From contig JBFIXI010000013.1 in assembly GCA_041605955.1 (NCBI GenBank), positions 1 through 64,000 of the forward strand: a DNA stretch of 64,000 bases, written 5' to 3'. Below the pieces are notes generated by a model. It did no database searches and was not told the DNA's origin. It saw only the letters and a list, made by a program, of their open reading frames with translations. This stretch comes from JAHEJX01 sp041605955. Its GTDB lineage: Bacteria; Actinomycetota; Acidimicrobiia; Spongiisociales; UBA5794. This document shows, piece after piece, positions 23,465-31,819 of this stretch (position 1 is the first letter of the stretch; each line of letters starts with the position of its first letter). The position numbers were made by a program, and so were the translations under genes.

Positions 23465-25639
23465 ATGCCGGGCCGCCCGCTGTCGTATCTGGCGACGCTG
23501 CCGACCGATCAGGTCAAGGGGATCGGTCCCAAATCGGCCAAGAAGCTGGCGGAGGCCGGAATCAGATCGGTCGCAGATCTGCTGCTCCACGCCCCCCGCC
23601 GCTACCTCGATCGGTCGCAGCTGTTCGATATCTCGGCCGTCCCCCTCGGCGAAGAGGCCACGGTGGGTGGCCTGGTGACGTCGGTGGCGAAACGTCGCAT
23701 CAGCCGCAACCGAACCATGATCGATGCCCTCGTGAGCGACGGCACCAATGTGCTTCAAGCGCGCTGGTTCAACCCCTACCTCAAGATCGAGGAGGGTTGG
23801 GAGGTAGTGCTGTCGGGCAAGGTGGAGCGTTTCCAAGGGAAGTTGCAGATGAAGAGCCCGGACATGGAGCGGGTCGGCGCCGAATCGCTGGTAACGGGAC
23901 GGGTGGTGCCGATCCATCCGTCGGCCGGCGGATTGGGGCCGGCTGCGCTGCGGCGGGCTATCTCCAACGCCTTGGCCCGGTCGCGGCCGATACACGAGGC
24001 TGTTCCGGCGGCCATCCTGGAGCGCCTCGAGCTGATCGATCGGGATCGCGCTATCGCCGATATCCACTTCCCCGAGTCTGCGGCCGACGCGCTCCCGGCG
24101 CGTCGGCGTCTGGTTTTCGACGAGCTGTTCCGGCTCGAGCTCGCTCTCGCGTTGCGCAAGCAACGTCTCATTGCGGAGACCAGCGGCATTCGCCACAGCA
24201 CGGCCGGCGAGTTGGTGAAGCGCTTCTTGGCTGCGTTGCCTTTTGCGCTGACAGCAGCGCAAGCGCAGGCGATCGAAGAGATCGAGTCGGATCTCACGGC
24301 GAGCCACGCCATGCACCGGCTGCTGCAAGGCGAGGTGGGCTCGGGTAAGACGGTGGTGGCGGCGGTCGCTCTCCTCACGGGAGTGCAGAGCGGCTATCAG
24401 GGGGCGGTGATGGCCCCGACCGAGGTGCTGGCGGAGCAACACTACCTCGGCTTTCGGGACCTGATCGAGCTGTCCGGGCTGGCACCCGACATCCAGGATC
24501 CGGCCGCCATCGCGGGCCAGGCCAACCTCTTTGCCGACGACGCGGAACCGGACGAGCCCAACGTGCGTCTCGCCCTGCTCACCGCCAACTCGGTCGACGT
24601 CAATTTCCTTCCGTTGGGAGCCGCCAGCCGAGCTGCCGTGGTGGAATGGATCAAGAACGGCACGGTCGACCTAGTCGTGGGCACGCACAGCCTGATCCAG
24701 GAAGGGCTGGAGTTCGACCGTCTCGGGATTGCGGTCGTCGACGAGCAGCATCGCTTCGGTGTGTACCAGCGGGTGTCGCTACGTGCGAAGGCGGTCGATC
24801 ACGACCCGGACATGCTCATCATGACGGCGACACCGATTCCTCGCACATATGCCATGACGCTCTATGGAGATCTCGAGGTCAGCACGCTCGATGAGATGCC
24901 GCCGGGTCGACTGCCGGTGCGTACTGAGCATCTCCCCCTCGATCGAATCGACGACGCCTACGAGTTGGTACGCCGTGAGGTGGACGCCGGACATCAGGCG
25001 TTCGTCGTTTGTCCCCTGGTGGACGAAAGCGACAAGCTCGAAGCGACCTCGGCGACGGAGGAGCACGCCCGGTTCTCCGCGGAGTTGAGTGAAATGTCCG
25101 TCGGACTCATCCACGGGCAACTGCGGCCGGCCGACAAGGACCGGGTCATGCACGAATTCCGCGACGGGCGGCTGGACGTGCTGGTGGCCACCACCGTCAT
25201 CGAGGTTGGCATCGACATCCCCAATGCCACGGTGATGGTCATACTCGACGCCGATCGCTTCGGCCTCAGCCAGCTCCACCAGCTACGCGGCCGCGTCGGG
25301 CGCGCCAGCCATTCCTCCACCTGCCTCCTGATGGCCGATCCGACGACCGAAGAGGGCAGCCGGCGGCTGGCCGCGATGGTCGCCACCACGGACGGCTTCG
25401 AGCTGGCTGAAGAGGACTTGCGGATCCGCGGCCAGGGCACGGTCTTCGGGACCCGGCAGGCCGGCATCAAAGACCTCAAGCTCGCCCACATCCTGCGGGA
25501 CGCCGAGATGTTGGTGGCGGCGCGGCGCGAGGCTTTTGCCCTCGTGGCCGCCGATCCGGAGCTGGCCGAGCATCCGCAAGCGGCCGCCGAGGTACGAGCC
25601 CTGTTGGGCGCAGACGTCGACTGGCTGTTCAGGAGTTGA
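23465..25639 (+). CDS. recG: ATP-dependent DNA helicase RecG
   Basis: 724 residues. RecG remodels stalled forks and branched recombination intermediates. An N-terminal helix-hairpin-helix-like VKGIGPKSAKKLAEAGI and PRRYLDRSQL precede the OB wedge domain. The SF2 motor has LLQGEVGSGKT (Walker A), VVDEQHRFGVYQR (DEQH box), MTATPIPRT (motif III), LVATTVIEVGIDIPNA and QLRGRVGRASHSSTC (motif VI). Size and order are normal. The stop is one base before rsmD. Confidence 0.95.
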   Translation: MPGRPLSYLATLPTDQVKGIGPKSAKKLAEAGIRSVADLLLHAPRRYLDRSQLFDISAVPLGEEATVGGLVTSVAKRRISRNRTMIDALVSDGTNVLQARWFNPYLKIEEGWEVVLSGKVERFQGKLQMKSPDMERVGAESLVTGRVVPIHPSAGGLGPAALRRAISNALARSRPIHEAVPAAILERLELIDRDRAIADIHFPESAADALPARRRLVFDELFRLELALALRKQRLIAETSGIRHSTAGELVKRFLAALPFALTAAQAQAIEEIESDLTASHAMHRLLQGEVGSGKTVVAAVALLTGVQSGYQGAVMAPTEVLAEQHYLGFRDLIELSGLAPDIQDPAAIAGQANLFADDAEPDEPNVRLALLTANSVDVNFLPLGAASRAAVVEWIKNGTVDLVVGTHSLIQEGLEFDRLGIAVVDEQHRFGVYQRVSLRAKAVDHDPDMLIMTATPIPRTYAMTLYGDLEVSTLDEMPPGRLPVRTEHLPLDRIDDAYELVRREVDAGHQAFVVCPLVDESDKLEATSATEEHARFSAELSEMSVGLIHGQLRPADKDRVMHEFRDGRLDVLVATTVIEVGIDIPNATVMVILDADRFGLSQLHQLRGRVGRASHSSTCLLMADPTTEEGSRRLAAMVATTDGFELAEEDLRIRGQGTVFGTRQAGIKDLKLAHILRDAEMLVAARREAFALVAADPELAEHPQAAAEVRALLGADVDWLFRS

Positions 25640-25640
25640 G

Positions 25641-26189
25641 ATGAGGATCATCGCCGGGACCGCCAAGGGGAGGAAGCTGAAAGGCCCGGTACAGGGCACG
25701 CGACCGTTCACGGACCGCAACCGCGAGGCGTTGTTCTCGAGCCTGGCCTCGCAAGTCTCGGGAGCTGCAGTGGTAGACCTGTTTGCCGGGACCGGATCGA
25801 TGGGACTGGAGGCCCTCAGCAGGGGGGCAGCCGCAACGACATTCGTGGAGTGGAACCCACAGGCGGTCCCGGTGCTGCAGGAGAACATCGCCAAGGTAGG
25901 ACTCGGCGGTGAGGTGGTTATTGCCGACGTTCACGACTTCCTCGCGGGCGATCGCCACAGCTTCGATTTGGCATTCGTTGACCCGCCTTACGAGTGGCCG
26001 CTAGCGTCGGTGGAGGAGGTGCTGGAGCATCTGGTGGATCAGCTGAATACGAACGCGGTGGTTGTGGTTCATCGGCGCTTCGGTGAGGCGCCGCCGCAGG
26101 CTCCGCCCGGCCTGTCGCTCGTCTGGGAGCGGCGTTACGGTGACTCCCAGATCTGGCGATTCGAGAAGACGGAGGCAGCCCAGCCATGA
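25641..26189 (+). CDS. rsmD: 16S rRNA (guanine-966 N2)-methyltransferase
   Basis: 182 residues from ATG 25641, with AGGAG upstream. MRIIAGTAKGRKLKGP is the RsmD N-terminal motif, VVDLFAGTGSMGLEALSRGA the SAM-binding motif, and FVDPPYEWPL the N-P-P-Y-type catalytic motif (here D-P-P-Y). It methylates G966 of 16S rRNA in the 30S particle. The coupling to coaD by an ATGA overlap is the common rsmD-coaD arrangement. Confidence 0.93.
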   Translation: MRIIAGTAKGRKLKGPVQGTRPFTDRNREALFSSLASQVSGAAVVDLFAGTGSMGLEALSRGAAATTFVEWNPQAVPVLQENIAKVGLGGEVVIADVHDFLAGDRHSFDLAFVDPPYEWPLASVEEVLEHLVDQLNTNAVVVVHRRFGEAPPQAPPGLSLVWERRYGDSQIWRFEKTEAAQP

Positions 26190-26668
26190 TCGCTTGTCTG
26201 GTTCCGGGCAGTTTCGATCCGCCGACCAAAGGACATCTCGACGTGATCGAGCGGTGCGCCGGCATATTCGATCGTGTGGTGGTGGCCGTGGTGGCGAATC
26301 CCTCCAAGGCTCCGCTGTTCAGCGAGTCCGAGCGCAAGGAGCTGTTACGACAGTGCTGTTCCGAATGGGACAACGTCGAGATCGACTCGTTTTCGGGCCT
26401 GCTGGTGGATTTCGCTTCATCCAAGGGAGTCGATGTGATCGTCAAGGGCCTCCGTGCCATGACGGACTTCGACTACGAGATTCAGATGTCGCAGATGAAC
26501 CGTCACTTGTCGGGAATCGTCACGATGTTCGTTGCGACCAAGCCGGAATGGGGCTATCTGTCCTCGTCCCTCGTCAAGCAGGTGGCGCAGCTCGGCGGGT
26601 CGGTGGATTCGGTGGTGCCCGAGCCGGTGGCGCGGGCTCTCAAGGAGCGTTTCGCTCGTGGCGAGTGA
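26186..26668 (+). CDS. coaD: Phosphopantetheine adenylyltransferase
   Basis: 160 residues. VPGSFDPPTKGHLDVIERC holds the nucleotidyltransferase T/HxGH motif (TKGH) and FVATKPEWGYLSSSLVKQVA the ISS-x-x-V-K/R motif. It makes dephospho-CoA from 4'-phosphopantetheine and ATP in coenzyme A synthesis. The last 11 bases overlap the start of the coiled-coil gene. Confidence 0.95.
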   Translation: MIACLVPGSFDPPTKGHLDVIERCAGIFDRVVVAVVANPSKAPLFSESERKELLRQCCSEWDNVEIDSFSGLLVDFASSKGVDVIVKGLRAMTDFDYEIQMSQMNRHLSGIVTMFVATKPEWGYLSSSLVKQVAQLGGSVDSVVPEPVARALKERFARGE

Positions 26669-27176
26669 AGAGCCGGCCCGGCAGCCGCCGCCGATTCCCG
26701 GCAAACTGCTCGACACCCTGGAGCAGCTGATCGCCGAGGTCGAAGAGGCCCGGCCGGTGCCTCTGTCGAACAACGTCCGGGTCAACCGAGATCAGTTCGT
26801 GACCCGGCTTCGTGGCCTGCAGGAAGCCCTTCCCGAAGAGCTGCGAGCCGCTCGCTGGATGGTGCGGGAGCGAGAGAAGTACGTTGCCCGTACCAATGAG
26901 CGGGCCCGCGAGATGCTGTCCAAGGCAAAGAGCCGCTCCGAGGAGATGGTCTCCGAGTCGCACATAGTCGCCGAAGCCGTCGAAGAGGCTAATCGGCTGG
27001 TGCGCAGCGCTGAGAAGGACGCCGAGAGAATCCGGCTGGAGGCCGAGGACTACGCAGAGCGCCACCTGGCCGAAGCCGAGACCGTGCTCGGTGAGCTACT
27101 GCGGTACGTGCGGGAGGCGCGCGCCGAGCTCCATGAGAGCCGTCCCGCCGCTCCCGAGCCACCGATCTCGGCCTGA
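26658..27176 (+). CDS. SepIVA/DivIVA-like coiled-coil protein
   Basis: 172 residues from GTG 26658. After a Pro-rich start comes LLDTLEQLIAEVEEARPVPLS and then a nearly uninterrupted charged coiled coil (residues about 55-160) rich in Glu, Arg and Ala. In Mycobacterium the gene at this place, just upstream of the DUF177 gene and rnc, encodes SepIVA, a septal growth factor with a DivIVA-like coiled coil. Synteny and composition support the same family here, giving a likely role in division or polar growth. Sequence alone could also fit a generic ATP-synthase-b-like coil. Confidence 0.7.
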   Translation: MASEEPARQPPPIPGKLLDTLEQLIAEVEEARPVPLSNNVRVNRDQFVTRLRGLQEALPEELRAARWMVREREKYVARTNERAREMLSKAKSRSEEMVSESHIVAEAVEEANRLVRSAEKDAERIRLEAEDYAERHLAEAETVLGELLRYVREARAELHESRPAAPEPPISA

Positions 27177-27226
27177 GCGCGCCCGCGCCGATAGAGATCG
27201 ATCGAGCCGTACAATCCTTGCCGCAG

Positions 27227-27775
27227 ATGAACGTATTCTCCGTGAACGTCGCCGACTTGAGGCGGTCTCGGGCCGCCGAGCGAACCGTTGCGATGTCGGC
27301 CGCGGTCGACTGGGCGCTCGAGCTGTCGGCAGTAGAGCCGGCGCCCAACGGCGCGGACAACCTCCACCTGGTACTCACGTTGACTCCGGTGGGCGGCGGC
27401 CTGCTGGTGCACGGATCGGCCGAAATGGTCGTGCGTCACAGCTGCCACCGTTGCCTCGAGGAATGGACCGAGCCGATCACCGTTCCGATATCGGCGATGT
27501 TCACGGCCGATGGCGCCCAGGACGATGAGACCTTCCCGCTCGGCGACGTGATCGATCTCGAACCGGCGGTCCGCGACGATGTCCTGACCGCCATGCCGAT
27601 GTCGCCGACGTGCCCGAATGGTTGTTCTGGGCAACTTGTTGGTGATGGTGAAATGGGCTTGAATACACGCACTCCAGCTGAGCCGCGCTCTGCCGACGGT
27701 GATCCGGATGTCCGCGAGATGGAGGAGGCATCACCCTTCTCCGTTCTCAAGGATCTCCTGAAGCCTGGAGACTGA
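27227..27775 (+). CDS. yceD: YceD/DUF177 family protein
   Basis: 182 residues. FSVNVADLRRSRAAERTV, LHVHG-type strands, and the VVRHSCHRCLEEWTEPI motif with its C-x-x-C pair are family hallmarks, as is the acidic FPLGDVIDLEPAVRDDVLTAMP. YceD is linked to 23S rRNA stability and is encoded before rpmF in most bacteria, as here. TACAAT at 27210-27215 is a candidate -10, implying a very short leader. The last 40 residues are more variable than usual. Confidence 0.88.
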   Translation: MNVFSVNVADLRRSRAAERTVAMSAAVDWALELSAVEPAPNGADNLHLVLTLTPVGGGLLVHGSAEMVVRHSCHRCLEEWTEPITVPISAMFTADGAQDDETFPLGDVIDLEPAVRDDVLTAMPMSPTCPNGCSGQLVGDGEMGLNTRTPAEPRSADGDPDVREMEEASPFSVLKDLLKPGD

Positions 27776-27792
27776 TCTCAAAGCGAGGACCC

Positions 27793-27969
27793 ATGGCGGT
27801 ACCAAAGAAGAAGATGTCGCGCTCCCGCACGCGTCGCCGCAAGGCGCGCTGGACGGTGAGCGCACCGATGACTGTGGCATGTAGCCAGTGCGGCGCCCAG
27901 CACTTGCCGCATCGGGTTTGTGCCAACTGCGGCACCTATAAGGGCCGAGAGGTCATCGAAGCCTCGTAA
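27793..27969 (+). CDS. rpmF: 50S ribosomal protein L32
   Basis: 58 residues, starting MAVPKKKMSRSRTRRRKARW as in L32. A zinc ribbon is formed by CSQC and CANC. GAGGAC precedes the ATG. The order yceD-rpmF-plsX is the classical one, tying ribosome supply to phospholipid synthesis. Confidence 0.95.
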   Translation: MAVPKKKMSRSRTRRRKARWTVSAPMTVACSQCGAQHLPHRVCANCGTYKGREVIEAS

Positions 27970-27979
27970 AAGGAGATCA

Positions 27980-28942
27980 ATGCCCCGGATTGCCGTCGAT
28001 GCGATGGGCGGCGACCACGCGCCGGAGCAGGTCGTCCTAGGGGCTCTAGATGCGGCCGAGCTCGGTTTCAAGCCGCTGCTGGTCGGCGACGTCGACAAGA
28101 TCAACGAGATCCTCGTCCGCTCCAACGGCATTCCAGTGGTGGCGGCGTCGCAGGTGATCACGATGGCGGACGATCCGGCACGGGCGATCCGGGAGAAGAA
28201 GGACGCCTCGGTGTCGGTGGCGGCCCGGCTCGTCGCCGACGGCGAGGCGGACGGACTGGTATCGGCGGGTTCAACCGGTGCCGCGTTGGCTGCGGCCGCC
28301 TTCATCATCGGCCGCATCGAGGGAGTGACTCGCCCGGCGATCGCGTCGATGTTCCCTCACGGCGAAGTCGTGCTCGATTCCGGCGCCAACCTGTCCTGTC
28401 GGCCCGAGCATCTGGTGCAGTTTGCGGTGATGGGCGCGGTGCTGGCAGAGATCCGCAACGGCCGATCGCCAGCGCGGGTCGGCCTGATCAACATCGGTGA
28501 GGAACCGGGTAAAGGACGCGACCTGGAGAGGGAGGCGTTCGCTGCGCTCACCAAACTCGCCGGCATCGACTTCGTCGGCAACATCGAAGGCCGCGACATC
28601 GCCTCGGGCATCGCCGATGTCTTCGTGACCGACGGATTCACGGGCAACGTGCTCCTCAAGACCGCCGAGGGAGCAGCCCGCATGTCTTACGAGCTCATGG
28701 CCAATGCCCTGATCGACGGCGACGTCACGCACATGCACGCCGTGCTCGATGAGGCGCGGACGCAGCTCGATCCCGAGGCGACGGGGGGAGCCCACCTCCT
28801 CGGTACCAAGGGGGTCGTGGTCATCGCCCATGGGTCGTCGTCGCGCCGTGCCATGGCCAATGCGATCCAGCTGGCAGCTGAAGGTGCCGAGCAGGACCTG
28901 GCGGCGCGGATCGCCAGCGGGCTGGCCGCCATCGAGCGCTGA
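27980..28942 (+). CDS. plsX: Phosphate acyltransferase PlsX
   Basis: 320 residues from ATG 27980 behind AGGAG. It converts acyl-ACP to acyl-phosphate, the first step of phosphatidic acid synthesis in most bacteria. IAVDAMGGDHAPEQVV is the diagnostic N-terminus; LVSAGSTGAALAAA, DSGANLSCRPEHLVQFA and VFVTDGFTGNVLLKT follow. The stop shares a base with the rnc start (TGATG). Confidence 0.95.
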   Translation: MPRIAVDAMGGDHAPEQVVLGALDAAELGFKPLLVGDVDKINEILVRSNGIPVVAASQVITMADDPARAIREKKDASVSVAARLVADGEADGLVSAGSTGAALAAAAFIIGRIEGVTRPAIASMFPHGEVVLDSGANLSCRPEHLVQFAVMGAVLAEIRNGRSPARVGLINIGEEPGKGRDLEREAFAALTKLAGIDFVGNIEGRDIASGIADVFVTDGFTGNVLLKTAEGAARMSYELMANALIDGDVTHMHAVLDEARTQLDPEATGGAHLLGTKGVVVIAHGSSSRRAMANAIQLAAEGAEQDLAARIASGLAAIER

Positions 28943-29640
28943 TGGAAGCCTCCCCCGAGCGAGACGCCGCAGTGGCTCGCGTCAACCGGGCGCTCGGTCA
29001 TGAGTTCCGCGATCCCAGTCTGCTCGATCGCGCTCTGATCCATCGCTCGTATGCCGCCGAAGAGGCGCTGGACGAGTCCTATGAGCGCCTGGAGTTTCTT
29101 GGTGACGCAGTGCTGCAACTCGCAGTGACCCACTACCTCTTCACCGAGTATCCCGAGCTCACTGAAGGAGAGATGGCCAAAGTGCGCGCCGCCGTCGTCA
29201 ACGAGCCCACCCTGGCCGAAGCGGCCCGTACGATGGGACTCGGGGATCTGGTCTATCTGGGCCGCGGCGAGGCGCAGACGGGGGGAGCCGACAAGGACTC
29301 GATCCTGTCCGATGTCATGGAATCGGTGATTGGTGCGGTCTATCTCGAGGCAGGCTTCGCGGCGACGGAGGCCTACGTTCTGGCCCACTGGTCGCCGCTG
29401 ATCGACGAACGGGCGGCTGCCCCTGGGCAGGCCGACTACAAGACGCGGCTCCAGGAGATCCTCGCCCGCGACGGGCTCCGGCCCTCGTATGCGATCGACG
29501 AGTCGGGGCCCGAGCACTCCAAGGTCTTTCGGGCCCGAGTCTTCGCCGGGGAGCGATTGTTGGGCTCCGGCAGCGGAACATCGAAGAAACGTGCTGAGCA
29601 GGCGGCGGCCCGCAAGGCGGCCAAACTGCTCGATTCCTGA
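28942..29640 (+). CDS. rnc: Ribonuclease III
   Basis: 232 residues. ERLEFLGDAVLQLAVTHYLF is the RNase III signature with the catalytic E and D residues, and SDVMESVIGAVYLEAGF carries the second metal site (D and E). The C-terminal double-stranded-RNA-binding domain begins near residue 160 with DYKTRLQEILAR and ends GTSKKRAEQAAARKAAKLL. It processes rRNA precursors and structured RNAs. Confidence 0.95.
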   Translation: MEASPERDAAVARVNRALGHEFRDPSLLDRALIHRSYAAEEALDESYERLEFLGDAVLQLAVTHYLFTEYPELTEGEMAKVRAAVVNEPTLAEAARTMGLGDLVYLGRGEAQTGGADKDSILSDVMESVIGAVYLEAGFAATEAYVLAHWSPLIDERAAAPGQADYKTRLQEILARDGLRPSYAIDESGPEHSKVFRARVFAGERLLGSGSGTSKKRAEQAAARKAAKLLDS

Positions 29641-29642
29641 TC

Positions 29643-30500
29643 ATGCCCGAGCTTCCCGAGGTGGAAAGCACGCGCCGGGCACTCCTTGCCGACCTCGAGG
29701 ATCGGCGTATCGACGAGGTCTACGTAGCCCGGGAGCGGATGGTGCGCCGTCACGAGAACCCGGGTGACTTCAAGCGGCGCCTCGAAGGCACTCGTGTCGG
29801 CGGGATACGTCGCCACGGGAAGTTCCTCCTCGTAGACACGGTTGCGCGGCGGGGGAGATCCACATCGTCGCCCGACTTCGTGTGGGTCACCCATCTGGGC
29901 ATGTCGGGACGCGTGCAGATCGCGGACACGGGCGAGCCCGAAGCGCCGCACACCAATGTCGTCATCCGATTCGATAGCGGCCGCGAGTTTCGGCTCGTCG
30001 ACCCCCGGACGTTCGGCTTCGTCGTCGCCTGGACCCCAGAGGAGCTGGCCGATTCCTCGCTCGGTCGGCTCGGTCCCGATGCGCTGACCGACCTGCCGCG
30101 AACTCGCCGTTTGACGGAGATCCTCAGTGGACGGGCGGCGCCGATAAAGGCCCTGCTGCTCGACCAGCGTATCGTCGCCGGTGTGGGCAACATCTACGCC
30201 GACGAGGCCCTCCATCGGGCCGGCGTGGCCCCCCGGCGTCCCGGGGGCTCGCTCGACGAGAGCGAGATCGGTGCCGTGCGGCGCGGGATCCGGGAAGCAT
30301 TACGCGCCGGGCTGCGATGGGGTGGCACCTCGCTCGATGATCTGGCCTACTTGTTGCCAGATGGGCGCGCCGGCGAGTTCGCCGCTCGGTTGCGCGCCTA
30401 CGGTCGAGAGGGAGAGCGCTGTCGCCGCTGCGGAGGCACCATACGGCGCGACGTCATTCGGCAGCGGTCGTCGTTCTGGTGCCCGGGATGTCAGGCCTGA
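29643..30500 (+). CDS. mutM: Formamidopyrimidine-DNA glycosylase
   Basis: 285 residues beginning PELPEVEST after Met, with the catalytic proline 2 and glutamate 3. IRRHGKFLLV contains the conserved lysine, and CRRCGGTIRRDVIRQRSSFW followed by CPGC is the zinc finger. QRIVAGVGNIYADEALHRAGV is the helix-two-turn-helix. It removes 8-oxoguanine and ring-opened purines. The last ten bases overlap the 3' end of the convergent aminotransferase gene. Confidence 0.94.
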   Translation: MPELPEVESTRRALLADLEDRRIDEVYVARERMVRRHENPGDFKRRLEGTRVGGIRRHGKFLLVDTVARRGRSTSSPDFVWVTHLGMSGRVQIADTGEPEAPHTNVVIRFDSGREFRLVDPRTFGFVVAWTPEELADSSLGRLGPDALTDLPRTRRLTEILSGRAAPIKALLLDQRIVAGVGNIYADEALHRAGVAPRRPGGSLDESEIGAVRRGIREALRAGLRWGGTSLDDLAYLLPDGRAGEFAARLRAYGREGERCRRCGGTIRRDVIRQRSSFWCPGCQA

Positions 30501-31741
30501 GCGCGTCGTGAGGCCGTGTAGCGCCCGAGTCGATGGGCCCCGGCGACCACGGCCTCGGTGGGCACGCTGCTGAAGACGAATCGCATGAATCCCGGTTCCC
30601 CGTTGCGGCAGGCCGATCCCGGAGTGAGGTTGATCTTGAGCTCGTCGATCAGGTGGCGCCACAGTCGCTCTTCGCCTTCCCAGCTCACCTCGTCCATCAG
30701 CGGCCGCACGTCTACGAGGAAGAAGAATCCGGCCTCGGCCGGGAGGTAGCCGATCCCGTAGCTATCGAGAACTGCCGTGACCCGTTGATAGGTATCCCGG
30801 AGGCGCCGCTGATTCTCCGCGATGTACCCGTCCACCCACTCGTCGTCGGCGAGCATCTGCGCCAGCAACGACTGAGTATCACCAGAGACCGCGGCCCAAT
30901 ACGCCAGCGCGTCGACGGCTTGCAGAACCGTTTCGTTCTCGGTGAACAGCACGCCGGCGCGCAACCCACTCATGCCGAAGTCTTTGCTGAAGGCCCACAC
31001 GATGTGGAGCCACTCCCCGAGTTGCGGACGCAGCTCGGCGCCGCTGGTGAACTGGGCGTCCCCGAAGATCGATAGCGCGTAGATCTCATCGAGCACTACG
31101 TGTATCTGGTTCTCCTCGGCCCATGAAAGGACGTCGTCCACCTCGGCCGCCGAGTACACCACCCCCAGGGGATTGTTGGGATTCGTGTAGAGAAGCGCCT
31201 TGATGGGCCGGGTCGCCTCGGCCAAGGCGGTGTCGAGGTGGTCTCGAGTGAGGGCGAAACCGTCCTCGCTGCGGCAGTGGACGGGCACGATCGTCAGCTC
31301 GTCGCGAGTCTCGAGGTCCGACCAGAAGCCGGTGTAGCTCGGCGTCGGAACCAGTACCCCGTCATCGGGGTCGCACAGGACGTAGAAGACCAGCTCGAGC
31401 ACTGAGCCGGCGCCGTTGAGAACCGCCAAGCTCTCGGGAGGAACTTTGCGGCCGAGGAAGGTTCGTCCCATGAAGTCGGCCAGGATCTCACGAAAGTAGC
31501 GGGAGCCGATCATGGTGTCGTATCCAACCGAGTAATGCTCGAGATCGCGACACTCGGCCATCCGGGGCTCGAGGAGATCCCACACCAGCTTGTTCTCGGC
31601 GACGCACAGCGCGATGTAGCCGTCCGGGTTGGTCGTGGCGTCCCAGGCATCGTCGCTGAGCTCGAAGTGGCGCCGGATGTACTCCGCCATGGGCGGATTC
31701 GCCAGCAGCTTCGCCCCGCGCCTCGACAATGGTGGTGCCAC
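30491..31741 (-). CDS. Fold-type I PLP aminotransferase, ACC-synthase-like
   Basis: 416 residues from GTG 31741. The opening NPDGYIALCVAENKLVWDLL parallels the N-P-x-G-I-I-x-M-G-L-A-E-N-x-L motif of 1-aminocyclopropane-1-carboxylate synthases, and YDTMIGSRYFREILADFMGR continues that pattern. NPNNPLGVVYS, VLDEIYALSIFGD and AFSKDFGMSGLRAG (PLP lysine) are the fold-type I core. A bacterial relative could be an aminotransferase, a C-S lyase or a true ACC synthase; sequence alone does not decide. TACACT lies eight bases before the start. Confidence 0.82.
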   Translation of the reverse strand: MAPPLSRRGAKLLANPPMAEYIRRHFELSDDAWDATTNPDGYIALCVAENKLVWDLLEPRMAECRDLEHYSVGYDTMIGSRYFREILADFMGRTFLGRKVPPESLAVLNGAGSVLELVFYVLCDPDDGVLVPTPSYTGFWSDLETRDELTIVPVHCRSEDGFALTRDHLDTALAEATRPIKALLYTNPNNPLGVVYSAAEVDDVLSWAEENQIHVVLDEIYALSIFGDAQFTSGAELRPQLGEWLHIVWAFSKDFGMSGLRAGVLFTENETVLQAVDALAYWAAVSGDTQSLLAQMLADDEWVDGYIAENQRRLRDTYQRVTAVLDSYGIGYLPAEAGFFFLVDVRPLMDEVSWEGEERLWRHLIDELKINLTPGSACRNGEPGFMRFVFSSVPTEAVVAGAHRLGRYTASRRAQA

Positions 31742-31819
31742 AACGGGCGAGTGTAGAAACCGTTTGCCGCCCGCGTGGTCTTACACCTATGTAGTTTTCG
31801 CTGGTAATCTCGCCACGCC
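31742..31819. promoter_or_regulatory. Divergent promoters of the aminotransferase and smc
   Basis: On the - strand TACACT (31750-31755) sits eight bases from the aminotransferase GTG. On the + strand TTACAC (31781-31786), an 18-base spacer and TAATCT (31805-31810) precede the smc TTG by nine bases. Both would give leaderless or nearly leaderless mRNAs. Confidence 0.5.
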
